Assembly (NCBI GenBank): GCA_013373085.1
Contig: JABXIM010000051.1
Location: forward strand, 1 to 64,000
Length of the DNA: 64,000 nucleotides
DNA from: Oceanospirillaceae bacterium
GTDB lineage: Bacteria; Pseudomonadota; Gammaproteobacteria; Pseudomonadales; Balneatricaceae
Direction of reading: 5' to 3'
The notes under the pieces are model-generated. The model did not search any database. It was not told the DNA's origin and was given only the letters and a program-made list of their open reading frames with translations. Made by a program: the position numbers and the translations under genes. Positions 17,132-27,079 of this stretch are shown here, piece by piece. The stretch's first letter is position 1, and each line of letters begins with the position of its first letter.

Positions 17132-19567
17132 TTAGTCGATCACTCTATACTCAGAAGCTTCCACTTCCTCTTCTGGATTTTTGATGTCAAAGACCACTTT
17201 GTGCAATTGCCCCGGGGTAAATTCAAATTTGCCCATATCGGCATATTCTTCATTGACGGGAAGCCCCTCATCACGGCCAATGTCGAAGGTTTCATGGCCG
17301 GTATATGCAGCGTAAACCGTTGCGATAATATCCATTTCACCAACCTTTTCATCATTGATGAAAAATTCGACGGTAGAAGGACCGTTCAGTTTTGGCTCCT
17401 TCATGGTGTGTTTCAGGGTGATTTTAATATCGCCATAAGGGATTCTCACATCGCCGTCAAAATCGTGCCAGTACAATCCGAGCGTGGAATAGCTGTAACG
17501 CAGTTTACCATCCATAATAAACAGTGCCTGTCCTCCGATGTGCTCACCCACGGCATAGATAACTCCCTCGGTAGTTTCATCGGCAGTTAGATAGGCATTG
17601 ATCTCGTAATTGGTGGATTTGATCTCGGGTCCGGCTAATTCAGGCACACGGTATACACTGGGCGTGAGTTCCCAGTGGCGCTTTCCGGCCCGCTGCGGAT
17701 TGGATTCCGGTTGCAACAAGCGGCCCAGAGAACCACCCACGGGAGATACATTGTATTTATCAGCTTCTTCCCAGAATATCTTTTCCAGCTCTTTCACTTT
17801 TTCAGGATACTGATCGGCTACATTCACCTGCTGTATGGGGTCTTCATTAATATTGTACAGCTCCCATTCGGTATTCAGGGGATCAAAATTTGCCATGGCC
17901 GATGGATCAGTTGACCAGGGAATTCGATAGGGCTTACCGGCGATGGTCCAGCCGTCATGATACAAGCCCATGAAACCCAGCATTTCAAAATACTGCGTGG
18001 GATGGTTGGTTTTTGCATCTGCATCGTTCCAGGCATAGGTCAGTGATTTTCCCGGATACTCTATTCTCTTTTGCCCGTTCACATAATCGGGTGCGGGTAC
18101 GCCAGTCACTTCAAGTATGGTTGGAACGAGATCGGTCACATTCTGAAACTGCCTGCGCCATTCTCCTCTTGCTGCAATTGCTTTCGGGTATCGTATGGCC
18201 GTGGCGGACATGGTTCCGCCGAAATGGGAAGCCATCTGCTTGGTCCACTGGAAGGGTGTTGATGATGCGTAGGCCCATCCAACCGAATAATGGTTGGCCA
18301 TATGAGGACCACCCCAGGCATCCAGACCGCCAAACTCTTTGAGTTTTTCAAGCTGCTGTTCCATTGTAAGGGGTGGAAACCCGTTCTGCATCAACAGCTC
18401 GGAGAATGTTCCGGTTGGCGTCCCTTCTCCCGTAGCGCCGTTGTCGGCGGAGAGATAAACAACAAGTGTATTGTCCAGCTCGCCCATTTCTTCAAGATGT
18501 TCGATCACCCGTCCGATGTGATAATCCACATGCTCCATAAAAGCGGCATTGACTTCCATTTGCCTCGATAGATAGGCTTTGCCCTCTTCGCTATAAGAAT
18601 CCCATTGGGGAATGGATTCGGGCCAATCGACCATCTCTGCATCTTCGGGAACCAGACCCATTTTTGTCTGGCGTTCCAGCTGCTGCGCCCTGTAGACGTG
18701 CCATCCATCGTCAAACTGTCCTTTATATTTATCGCGCCACTCTTTAGGTACCTGAATTGGCGCATGAACAGCTCCCGGTGTGTAGTACATGAAGAACGGC
18801 GCGTCTCGTAATCCTTTCCAGTTATCCAGCCATTTGATAGCCTGATCGGCCATGCCGTGGGATAGATGAAACTCTGATCCATCTGCATTGGTTTTGGGTG
18901 TTTCGATGGCGGTGGTGTTTTCGTACAACAGCGGATGGAACTGGTTGGTTTCGCCGCCGAGAAAACCCCAGAAATATTCGAACCCCCAGATGCCCGTCGG
19001 CCAGCTTTCAAAAGGCCCGGCAGGCGAAGCTTCTTCCATGGGTGTGTTGTGCCATTTGCCGAATGCCGCTGTCGCATAACCATTGTCGGTCAAAATTTTG
19101 GCGATGGATGGCGTCCTGTAATCAATTTGAGAATTGTATCCCGGATATCCGGTGGCAAACTCTGAAATGATGCCGGTGCCGATCTGGTGAATGTTGTAAC
19201 CGGTCAATAATGAGCCTCGTGTCGGTGAACAAACTGCGGCCACGGACATGTGGGTGTACCGTATCCCTTCATCACCAATCCGATCAAGGGTGGGCGTTTT
19301 CATAACGCCGCCAAATGAGGTCGCATTCGAATACCCGGCATCATCAAGCATGATGACCAGTACATTGGGTGCCCCCTCAGGCGCTTTGGGCTGACCGATA
19401 AAATCGGGTTTTGAGTCGGCAAGGGTTTTACCCTGTACACCTTCCCATTCAGGCAAGGGATAGGGTATTGCATTGCTCTCTGTTTGTGCGCTCGCCTTTT
19501 CTGCTGAACATGCGGTGATAAGCGCCAGCATGACCAGGCTTATGAATGTTAAGTTAGCGTTGTTCAT
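17132..19567 (-). CDS. Arylsulfatase, predicted lipoprotein
   Basis: An 811-aa sulfatase-family hydrolase that would release sulfate from sulfated carbohydrates or other sulfate esters. The N-terminus has a signal with a plausible lipobox (ALITAC). Metal-binding MLDDAGYSNATSFGG and the formylglycine signature AAVCSPTRGSLLTG (CSPTR) are intact; the cysteine needs a maturase, not seen in this window. The core domain spans about residues 45-560, and the last ~150 residues form a beta-rich domain (ETFDIGRDEGLPV). Codon use is clearly lower in GC than the backbone, indicating transfer. It is flanked by DUF3604 remnants. Confidence 0.9.
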   Translation of the reverse strand: MNNANLTFISLVMLALITACSAEKASAQTESNAIPYPLPEWEGVQGKTLADSKPDFIGQPKAPEGAPNVLVIMLDDAGYSNATSFGGVMKTPTLDRIGDEGIRYTHMSVAAVCSPTRGSLLTGYNIHQIGTGIISEFATGYPGYNSQIDYRTPSIAKILTDNGYATAAFGKWHNTPMEEASPAGPFESWPTGIWGFEYFWGFLGGETNQFHPLLYENTTAIETPKTNADGSEFHLSHGMADQAIKWLDNWKGLRDAPFFMYYTPGAVHAPIQVPKEWRDKYKGQFDDGWHVYRAQQLERQTKMGLVPEDAEMVDWPESIPQWDSYSEEGKAYLSRQMEVNAAFMEHVDYHIGRVIEHLEEMGELDNTLVVYLSADNGATGEGTPTGTFSELLMQNGFPPLTMEQQLEKLKEFGGLDAWGGPHMANHYSVGWAYASSTPFQWTKQMASHFGGTMSATAIRYPKAIAARGEWRRQFQNVTDLVPTILEVTGVPAPDYVNGQKRIEYPGKSLTYAWNDADAKTNHPTQYFEMLGFMGLYHDGWTIAGKPYRIPWSTDPSAMANFDPLNTEWELYNINEDPIQQVNVADQYPEKVKELEKIFWEEADKYNVSPVGGSLGRLLQPESNPQRAGKRHWELTPSVYRVPELAGPEIKSTNYEINAYLTADETTEGVIYAVGEHIGGQALFIMDGKLRYSYSTLGLYWHDFDGDVRIPYGDIKITLKHTMKEPKLNGPSTVEFFINDEKVGEMDIIATVYAAYTGHETFDIGRDEGLPVNEEYADMGKFEFTPGQLHKVVFDIKNPEEEVEASEYRVID

Positions 19568-19624
19568 ATTTTTTCCCTTTTAAAGGATGTGAGAACGGAC
19601 ACTCATAAATTAAATTGACATCGA

Positions 19625-20895
19625 TCAGGGCGGGTTCGCCATGAATGGATTCACCGCGCGCGTCGCATTGGGCTCATAAACTGATACCTTGGCGAAGAAA
19701 TTGTCTTCGTCCGCCGTGGAAAGCGCGGTATGGGTGTCGGTTGAACCGACCATGCCGAACTTGTAGGGATTGACGCCCAGTTCCTTCTCCAGCCTGAGGC
19801 CGTTCTTGAGGGCTGAACGGGCGTATTCGAACTCGAACATGGTGGGCTTCTTGGCCTCCGTCAGATCGAGGTTGCCCTTGTCCCAGGTCTCATAGTCGGC
19901 AAATTCATCGTTGGGGGAGAGGAACGGGTGCGTCTCGCCGTCACCCTTCATTTGGGTGACCTCGACGAGCGGCTCCCAGCGCGCGCGGACCTCGGCGTAC
20001 TCGCGATCTATCTGCTTGCCGGTAAACGACTCGATGATCGGGAACATCCGGCCATTGCTCACATTGCCGTTATGCGCGATGGCGAGCACCCCGCCATGCG
20101 TCTTCTCTTCATACGCTGCCATCCACTTCCAGAGATCGCGGGGATTGGGGCTTCCCCACGGCTGTGCGGTGGTGAGCGGATCGACCTGCCTGGCCAGGTC
20201 GCCACCGTCCCGGTAGATCACGTTGCGGTGCAGGTTGTTGCCGTTACCGTCGCCGCTACTGTTCGAGGTCCACTCATAACCGATGAACGCGGTGAAGCGG
20301 CCCGGTTCATTGGCCTCTTCCGCCGCCTGGATCACCTCGTGCCAGGCCGAGCGATTGCCGGGTTGGCTGGAATCAAAGCCTTCAACCGCGAATACTCTGG
20401 GTATCGTTCCGCTGGCCTGCGCGTTAACTATCGCATACGCGACCTCGGCGCCTTTACCGGCCTTCATCAGGTCATACCACTCTTTAACCGTTGGATCTGC
20501 AAGCAACTCACCGTCACCCTCGGAGAGGCGCGGGAACAGGCCAAAACCGTCCGAGTGATCGGCCACCACCATGAAGTCTAGCGGGCGGGACAGCCGGACA
20601 CGCTGCCCGCTGGACTACATGACTTCCTCACCTTTGCCAAAGTGTAGACCACCGGCCCGAGCTGGACCCCGGCCGCACCCGCATCGATAGAATAGGACGT
20701 GTGTACGTGCGTGTCGCCGAACAGAAGGCGAGCGGGGAAATTGAGGTCTGCGTAAGGCGAATACGGCGGCTTGTCAGGCAGAATTCTCTCGAGTGCCTGC
20801 TTGTCGATGGTGCCTTCCGGGTAGAGAGTTCCTTGTTCAGCGGCAAAAGCTGGTAATGCAAGCATCGCAGTAATGAGAACAAGTATCGCTTTCAC
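19625..20895 (-). pseudogene. DUF3604 protein gene, disrupted and 3'-truncated
   Basis: The N-terminal part starts at a GTG at 20895 (VKAILVLITAMLALPAFAAEQ, signal peptide) preceded by AAAAGGAG, and contains LLFGDTHVHTSYSIDAG, the metal-binding start of DUF3604 proteins. A frameshift follows near 20640, and in the restored frame there is a TAG at 20615-20617. The frame then continues as RLSRPLDFMVVADHSDGFGLF and runs to 19625. The two parts total about 420 codons against 600 or more for the family, so the 3' part is missing. The surviving frames are otherwise well preserved, suggesting recent decay. DUF3604 proteins are predicted metal-dependent hydrolases of PHP-like fold. Confidence 0.88.
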
Positions 20896-21263
20896 CGTAT
20901 CGCTCCTTTTCATCACTCGCATCGACAACGAAGTGCAAATCAACTTTTCATCGGTCCTCGATAATCGTGCGCAGGAATCCAAAACATCGGCTTGCACGCG
21001 CCGACCCAACGTACCCTGCAACTTTCCAGACGCTACGACAACACGCACTTTCCACTAGTCGCGGTACAGGCGCGCACACCGGAAAGTCGTGAGCCTATAA
21101 CTGAGCGTACTCAGAAAATCGGGTGGAACCAGGTGGCTATTTTTAGGTGATCTAACCCGTTGACACGGATGCCCACAGAACCACGAAAATCAAGCGGTTA
21201 CGGGTGTGCTCAACTCAGCGACTCCGATTGGGAAGCTGACGATATGCCTCCGCCCCATAACAG

Positions 21264-21301
21264 TCTGTTAATGAGGTCTCCGACCTCATAATACCTATTT
21301 T
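21264..21301. repeat. TCTGTTAATG hairpin repeat, copy 1
   Basis: TCTGTTAATGAGGTCTCC then GACCTCATAATACCTATT; the arms ATGAGGTC/GACCTCAT pair. A related copy occurs at 24953-24990. Confidence 0.6.
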
Positions 21302-21565
21302 AAAGTATACCTTTTTATCTTCACCAGAGAATCCAGACCAAACTTAACTATCTGATTTAAAAAGATAAAAATATAACCATTGAGATTCGCTCTTGCTATG
21401 GTATACCTTTCGTCAATCTTCTACTCCAAAAGGTATGTGAAAAATTGGCTGCTACTGCTCGTCTACTCGTTTGAGTGTTGTACATTTGCGTGGAAATCGC
21501 CAGTACTCAGAAGAAAGGCCCTATATATGATGATGGGGCTATTCACTGCTTGCGGTCACAACTGG

Positions 21566-21638
21566 CAATGTCCGCTTTCGGCACAAAGCGGTCATTGGGG
21601 AGCTGGGAATTCGGTATACTGTCCCCGGAATTCTCTGC
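21566..21638 (+). repeat. Full palindrome plus composite boundary repeat, copy 2
   Basis: CAATGTCCGCTTT, CGGCA, CAAAGCGGTCATTG forms a near-perfect palindrome (21566-21597). It is followed by GGTATACTGTCCCCGGAATT. This is the most complete copy of the element found at the module boundaries. Confidence 0.82.
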
Positions 21639-21813
21639 AAGATCGGACCCGCTCGCATAGGTTACGTTTTTAGATTAATCTACTACCTTCTATGCAGACT
21701 CCGCCTTTCTATTAAAGTCACCAGAATGGATAAGTTCGTTTACCAATATATGGCAGTGAATACACTTGCTATTGACAAAGAAACATACTAGATAAATCTC
21801 TTTTCACAACGTC

Positions 21814-22980
21814 TTAACATCCAAAAATGAATGGCACGGAATCGTCAGAAAATCCATCGAACCAGTATTCCGTTTTCCCAGGGTCAGAGAACCTATATCT
21901 TTCTTTAAATTCGACCCTCGATTTTTCTTCATTTCGGAAATCTACAAATTTAACAGGAGCCTTTCTAAAGCCTAAAAAATCACTATCCCAAGAAAACCCC
22001 TGATAGTTCGAGACAACATTGTAGAGTACCTGGCGGATATATTCGTCATGCTCAGGAAGCGAAAATCCTACTACAGAAACCCCTAGATTCCACCCGCCTT
22101 GCCGATTAAGCCCATGCCAAAAGTCAAGCAATGGCGGAGCGTATACGAACTTAACTTGCGATGGCGAGAGCATAAAAGGTGCATTGAAACCGCGATCATG
22201 AAGGTAGTAGCCATCTACATCACGAATTCTAAATATGTTCTGAAGTGGGTCGTTATGTGGCCGAATTCCGTCAACAAGTGGCCTTGCACCGTACCGATCT
22301 CTTTCATCAAATACTGTATGTAAGTTAGTTGTTGGGCTCCCTATTTCTTCAAGTGATTTTTTACTTTCTAGATATTGCTTATTACTGAACCAATCAACTG
22401 AGCCATGAAGTTTTAGAATTACCAACTCATCCTTACTATCGTCTACTTCATTTGTATACCGGCCAACTTTCTTATATCTGGCTGGGAATAGGCGATAGGG
22501 CTTACCTATATGGTCTAGTGCTCTCTCAAGCAGCACATCATAGTTGAATGTAATAACAGTGTCATTTTCTGTTAAAGATTCAGCGAAACGATAGTATGCG
22601 CAGGGAAGTCTATCTAACTCTGGCGTTCGATTTTGTATGACTCTCCCCATTGCTTTTCGTATCATCAACTGAGACTCATTGCCCTCACTGCTCCACGTAT
22701 CACTCCCTCGCAGCCCAAGATAGTGCTCGATATCCCAAAATGAAATCAGTTCTTCTAGGTCAATTTCTGATTGGTCTATAACAATACCATCGCAATCTTT
22801 CCGATACTCAATATATGCCTCTATATCACGCTGAAATTTTGTTTCTCTGCCCCACTCCTTCTCTATTGCTTGTAGAGTCAAAGGGTACAACTCAGAGGCA
22901 AGCGGCAACCCAGCCAGCTTCGAGAAACCAGCTCCAAGCACAAATATTCGAAACCCAGGATGCTTATCTGTCATTATCAT
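21814..22980 (-). CDS. Stand-alone SIR2-like domain protein
   Basis: A 388-aa protein with SIR2-superfamily motifs: the nucleotide-binding FVLGAGFSKLAGLPL (about residues 13-27), TFNYDVLLERAL in the middle, and LKLHGSVDWF with the candidate catalytic histidine. No cysteine zinc-finger of the deacetylase type is visible, so NAD hydrolysis rather than deacetylation is more likely. Proteins of this layout occur in antiphage islands where NAD depletion stops infection. Low GC and position beside other accessory genes fit that reading; no partner gene is adjacent, so defence is inference. Confidence 0.75.
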   Translation of the reverse strand: MIMTDKHPGFRIFVLGAGFSKLAGLPLASELYPLTLQAIEKEWGRETKFQRDIEAYIEYRKDCDGIVIDQSEIDLEELISFWDIEHYLGLRGSDTWSSEGNESQLMIRKAMGRVIQNRTPELDRLPCAYYRFAESLTENDTVITFNYDVLLERALDHIGKPYRLFPARYKKVGRYTNEVDDSKDELVILKLHGSVDWFSNKQYLESKKSLEEIGSPTTNLHTVFDERDRYGARPLVDGIRPHNDPLQNIFRIRDVDGYYLHDRGFNAPFMLSPSQVKFVYAPPLLDFWHGLNRQGGWNLGVSVVGFSLPEHDEYIRQVLYNVVSNYQGFSWDSDFLGFRKAPVKFVDFRNEEKSRVEFKERYRFSDPGKTEYWFDGFSDDSVPFIFGC

Positions 22981-23318
22981 AACCTAACATTCTTGTGCGA
23001 AGGCTCTAATTCCGCTTTCCGAAGTGAACTTTTAAATCCGAACTATATATGCGATCAGCCTTAGTATACGATATTTCCGAATAAGGTCACGATAGACTAT
23101 GTCTGCCATTTTTCAAGGTTCTCGTGGATCTCCTGATAAACGACCGTTAATATGAGCGCATTTATCAGTAGCAATCATGCAACTGACATCACCAGTCGCC
23201 GTCTGGCATATACACGTGATCAATACAGTCACTAACGGTACAAAGCGGACATTGAGTTAGAGAAAAGTGCTATAGGCAAATTGCAAGACTCGCTCTCGAC
23301 AGCCCGTGGCCCACAGGA
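22981..23318. other. Spacer with half-palindrome
   Basis: About 340 AT-rich bases. GGTACAAAGCGGACATTGAG at 23237-23256 is one arm of the boundary palindrome. No gene is seen. Confidence 0.55.
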
Positions 23319-23942
23319 TCACAATTTTGAGAACACAATAGTCTCAATACGGTCAAGTGAGCTACGTATTTCAGTATTTGACTCGGCTTCTCGAATAGGT
23401 TCGAAAAAGTACTGGCGGTACCAAAGAGCTCTTGATGCTAGCGCCTTGTTGAGAATAACTTCATCGACTTCATTTAATTCGACAAGCACAGCCCACTTTT
23501 CAAAGAAATGATACAGCCGGAACGCATGAACTCTCAGATCAAGTTCCGATTGTTCTAACTCCGACAGGGTATTTAATACCCGTTCATTCCGACTAACAGA
23601 CGAGATAAGATCACTTACGACTCTTCGGCTTTCGTGCAATGATGGTTCATGCCACTCGGAGTAGAGGTCAAGGCTAAGCCGTTTAGTTGCAAGCGTTTTT
23701 TGTTGCGCCTCTGTAACGCGCACTGCGATTAACAGTAGAGCACACAAATTTAAAACACCCAGAATAGGGCTCAGTAAACCACCAAAGTAGCTACCAAAGT
23801 TTGACCAATCGCCGGAGTCCTTAGAAAACGGTAAGTCATAAAACACTAGGCAGAATGCGCCAATTACAAGCACGCAAGAAACTCCTGCTACAAAAAGCAG
23901 AAGCCATACCAATGTATCAGTTTTTCCGGACGATGAGTTCAT
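23319..23942 (-). CDS. Two-helix membrane protein resembling abortive-infection proteins
   Basis: A 207-aa protein. Two membrane segments (VWLLLFVAGVSCVLVIGAF; LLSPILGVLNLCALLLIAV) bracket DWSNFGSYFGGLLSPILG, a pattern seen in N-termini of putative phage abortive-infection (putAbiC-like) and DUF4760-like proteins. The C-terminal ~130 residues are cytoplasmic, helical, with FFEKWAVLVELNEVDEVILN. Function is not established. It sits between the SIR2-like gene and a YciI-like gene in the low-GC region, so a defence role is suggested by similarity of layout and context only. Confidence 0.55.
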   Translation of the reverse strand: MNSSSGKTDTLVWLLLFVAGVSCVLVIGAFCLVFYDLPFSKDSGDWSNFGSYFGGLLSPILGVLNLCALLLIAVRVTEAQQKTLATKRLSLDLYSEWHEPSLHESRRVVSDLISSVSRNERVLNTLSELEQSELDLRVHAFRLYHFFEKWAVLVELNEVDEVILNKALASRALWYRQYFFEPIREAESNTEIRSSLDRIETIVFSKL

Positions 23943-24621
23943 GACGTAAAGACCTCTTTAAAAGGACTAGGGTCTCTTCAGCGTTCTGACGGATGCCATT
24001 AAGAGCAAGGGACCATGCAAGGACATAGAGCGCTAACCCGAGATCCGAGACATAAGACAGGCCTGAGCCTGTTAATCTTTGATGTACTATAGTAAAAAAT
24101 CCATCTTGTGAGCTACAGATTCAACTAAAATATTTACCTTTTCCTAGCAATCGGTCCAAAAGTCATGTGCGAAAGATAGTTGCATCTGGCCATCATGATT
24201 ATTTGATTCAGGTACTAATGTCTGGTGATTTACAATGCTCGCAGGAAGGATCTTATAGGTGATTGTAAAGCTATTGGCTACCTCAGGCTAAGAGAAAATA
24301 TGTCCACTATGGGCACTCTGTCGACTCGTCTCCAGGTCGACGTTAGCACTATGGGTCGTTAGCCACTTTGGCTTCATTGCCCCAATATTCGATCTTCTGC
24401 TTTTTCCGTATATTCAGATAATGCCAAACTGGCTTCGCTCTAGGTTGGTACGCGACCTAACACCTGAGAGCTGATTGAAGCAACCAAGAAGGTCACATCC
24501 GGCACAAAGCGGACCTCGATGGACTTGGAAATGGGTATACTGTCCCCGGTACTCCTTAAAGCTGCATCGCAGAGGAGGCCCCAATCCATGCGCGGGCGAC
24601 TACGATTATTTGTTACGTAAT
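23943..24621. other. Spacer, no gene seen, contains a boundary repeat
   Basis: About 680 bases of low GC with no credible ORF. The composite repeat copy at 24500-24556 lies near its right end. Confidence 0.55.
24500..24556 (+). repeat. Composite boundary repeat, copy 3
   Basis: CGGCACAAAGCGGACCTCGA followed after a few bases by GAAATGGGTATACTGTCCCC and GGTACTCC. Same order and spacing as copies 1 and 2. Confidence 0.78.
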
Positions 24622-24915
24622 TTATATTTCTGGTTTAAAAAGCTTAACTTCCTGAACCTCAATTTTTTCCCAAACTTTTCCAATCATATATGGATCGTTA
24701 TTTAACCACTCATTTAGTAGATCTATATTGGGAAACTCAACGTGTACGGAAGAGCCAACCATTTTTCCATTTTTATCTAAGATAGCGCCCCCACTTTTAA
24801 ATATTCCTTCTTTTGATATTTTTTCCAATCCATTTAGATGCGCATCCCGATTATCTAACCTTCTGATTATCGCTTCTTCGTCAGTGTAATCATATGCTGT
24901 TACTACAAAGTGCAT
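24622..24915 (-). CDS. YciI-family protein
   Basis: A 97-aa protein of the YciI/EthD-like ferredoxin-fold group. MHFVVTAYDYTDEEAIIRR at the start, the internal GGAILDKNGKMVGS hairpin and the C-terminal WEKIEVQEVKLF fit the family, as does the length (95-100 aa). YciI proteins are small dimeric enzymes or binding proteins of mostly unknown substrate. GC is well below neighbours, indicating acquisition from an AT-rich source. The gene stands alone, with the hairpin repeat at 24953-24990 just upstream. Confidence 0.8.
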   Translation of the reverse strand: MHFVVTAYDYTDEEAIIRRLDNRDAHLNGLEKISKEGIFKSGGAILDKNGKMVGSSVHVEFPNIDLLNEWLNNDPYMIGKVWEKIEVQEVKLFKPEI

Positions 24916-25563
24916 TTCTGGTTCCTTTTCTTGGATGTATTGGTCACATAGAGGTCTGTTAATGTGGTTTTCTACCTCATAACACTTATCAGAAGGAATA
25001 GCTTCTAATATTTGTCGACCTACTTAGGCTTTTTATAATATATCAGTTAAAGATCATACAATTCCGCCCACCTAGCTGGTACTCCATCGATAAACCATAC
25101 CTATTCTCAACTGGCAAAATCAAAAAAGCATTTTAATAATGGCTACATCAGCTCGTCCACTTTTCTGATTATTATACAAATGCGATACGATTTTCAGTGC
25201 TAAAGGGGTGAGCCACATGGATGTTAGTAGAATTGTTGACCGCTTACCGTCAGCTTAGGGCCGGGAGAAGACAATGATCTAGGTACTGCCCGACGAAACT
25301 GTGTGACACGACCGCGCAATTCTCACCGTTTGCATGGAAACCTGTTGAAGTCGCCAAGCTATTTGCTTGACGATACTCCACCGAGTAAACCTTCTCTGAA
25401 AATTAACGCAGACTAATCTTGCTGTACCATTACTACTCTTACTATTAAACCGGCGACAATTTAGGCTGTCAAAACATGGTGTTAAGGCATATTACGACTA
25501 GACCTGTGACAACTGGAACTATCGCCGGCTTAACAATAAAAAACACATTCACATTTTATTCGA
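24916..25563. other. Spacer with hairpin repeat, no gene seen
   Basis: About 650 bases. A TCTGTTAATG hairpin repeat is near the left end; the right part contains a widely spaced CCGGCGA/TCGCCGG inverted pair (about 25451 and 25522) close to the end of the TctA gene. No coding sequence is supported. Confidence 0.5.
24953..24990. repeat. TCTGTTAATG hairpin repeat, copy 2
   Basis: GGTCTGTTAATGTGGTTTTC then TACCTCATAACACTTATC; TGTTAATG-GGT pairs with ACCTCATAACA. Related to 21264-21301. Confidence 0.58.
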
Positions 25564-27063
25564 TTAAGATCTGGCTATCCGACCCACCCACTCCTTAATG
25601 AAGCTAACTTTAGATAGCAGAATCAGCATGATTGCACTCAGCAAGATCAGTGATAGTGGGCTTGCAAAGATTCCAGCGAAGAATGCCCCCAAGTCTTCCC
25701 GTTCGGCGATAATTGCACGCCGCCAGTTTTCATCAATCAGCCTGCTGAGAATTACACCGAGAATGACAGGGCCAACCTGATATCCATAGAGCTTCATGAA
25801 GTAACCGAGGACCCCGAAGCCCAGCATCCACCAAATATCGGCAACGCTGTTATTGATCGAGTAGGCACCGACAATCGACAGCACGAAGATAACGGGGATC
25901 AAAATCCCTTTCGGACACTGGATCAGCTTGGAGAAAATTTTTATCCCCGTCAGGCCGAATATCAGAAGGAATATATTGGCCATGGTTAACGTGCCGACCA
26001 TAAACCAGAACATGTCCGGCTTGGTCTCGAGCAACAGCGGACCGGGGTTTAGGCCGTGAATAAACAGCGCGCCGATAAACACAGCAGTCACAGCATCGCC
26101 CGGAATACCCAGGGTCAGCATAGGGATAAAGGCACCGCCAACCGCTGCATTATTGGATGATTCAGCGGCAATCAGGCCCTCCTTGGCACCTTGGCCAAAA
26201 GGTACTTCCGGCTTTTTGCTCACACGCTTGGCATGATCGTAGGCCATCAGTGCAGCGATCTCGCCACCGGTGCCCGGCAGCGCCCCGATGATTACACCGA
26301 TGGAAGATGTCTGCAGACTCAACGGCAGGAACCTTTTTACATCTTTCCAGGATGGAACGATGCGCGATACCTTCTGCTTGATAATCGCCTTATCCAGATG
26401 GTGCAGTTGCTCCAGTGATTCCGCCAGACCAAACAGGCCGATCATCACCGCCACCGGATGGATCCCTTCCCACAACTCAACGTGGCCAAAGGTAAAACGC
26501 TCTTCGGCGGTCAGCGGGTCGAGGCCCACGGTGCCAATCAGCATACCGAGCGCACCTGCAAACATACCTTTTGCCAGGCTTTCTCCGGAGAGTGAGCCCA
26601 CCAGCATGATCCCGAGGATACCCAGCATCATGTAGTCACGCGGTTGGAAAGCCAGCGCAAAGTCACTCACCAGCGGCGCAGCGACTGCGAGTACAAAAAT
26701 ACCGACGAAGCCACCGACCACCGACATCACCGTGGACAGTCCGATCGCCTGCCCCGCCATGCCCTTTTTGGCCAGGGGATAACCATCGAGTGCGGTCGCT
26801 ATCGCGGCCGGAGCTCCGGGTATATTCAGCAGAATTGCTGTGCGGGAGCCGCCGTAAACCCCCCCCATATAGATACCCACCATCAGACAGAGGGCATTAT
26901 TGATATCCCACGCAAAGGTGAACGAAATCAGTATCGACACCGCCATCGTTACCGACAGGCCAGGAATCGCACCGACATAGATACCCAGAAAGGTCCCCAA
27001 CGCGGTCAAAAGCATCAGGTCTGGTGACAGCCAGGAGGTGGCAAAAAACTGCAGAGACTCCAT
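25564..27063 (-). CDS. Tripartite tricarboxylate transporter large permease, TctA family
   Basis: A 499-aa inner-membrane protein with about 11-12 helices. ALGTFLGIYVGAIPGLSVTM near the N-terminus and GALPGTGGEIAALMAYDHAK in the middle are the duplicated TctA signature loops. It translocates a carboxylate delivered by the TctC-type binding protein using an ion gradient. It is the third gene of a tctC-tctB-tctA order on the minus strand. The substrate cannot be read from sequence. Confidence 0.92.
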   Translation of the reverse strand: MESLQFFATSWLSPDLMLLTALGTFLGIYVGAIPGLSVTMAVSILISFTFAWDINNALCLMVGIYMGGVYGGSRTAILLNIPGAPAAIATALDGYPLAKKGMAGQAIGLSTVMSVVGGFVGIFVLAVAAPLVSDFALAFQPRDYMMLGILGIMLVGSLSGESLAKGMFAGALGMLIGTVGLDPLTAEERFTFGHVELWEGIHPVAVMIGLFGLAESLEQLHHLDKAIIKQKVSRIVPSWKDVKRFLPLSLQTSSIGVIIGALPGTGGEIAALMAYDHAKRVSKKPEVPFGQGAKEGLIAAESSNNAAVGGAFIPMLTLGIPGDAVTAVFIGALFIHGLNPGPLLLETKPDMFWFMVGTLTMANIFLLIFGLTGIKIFSKLIQCPKGILIPVIFVLSIVGAYSINNSVADIWWMLGFGVLGYFMKLYGYQVGPVILGVILSRLIDENWRRAIIAEREDLGAFFAGIFASPLSLILLSAIMLILLSKVSFIKEWVGRIARS

Positions 27064-27079
27064 AACGAAGCTCCCTAAA

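Larger units (their letters stand above)
20914..21813. other. Non-coding spacer with repeats
   Basis: About 900 bases without a credible gene; the short track ORFs run through repeats. Contents: a hairpin TGAGGTCTCCGACCTCA within 21264-21301 whose surroundings recur at 24953-24990, and the palindrome plus composite repeat at 21566-21638. AT content rises sharply after about 21,290. Confidence 0.6.

Noticed and set aside
16985-25000. Chromosomal integron with attC sites
   Set aside because: The boundary repeats are short palindromes without the RYYYAAC/GTTRRRY core pair, genes are not in one orientation with attC spacing, and no integrase is seen.
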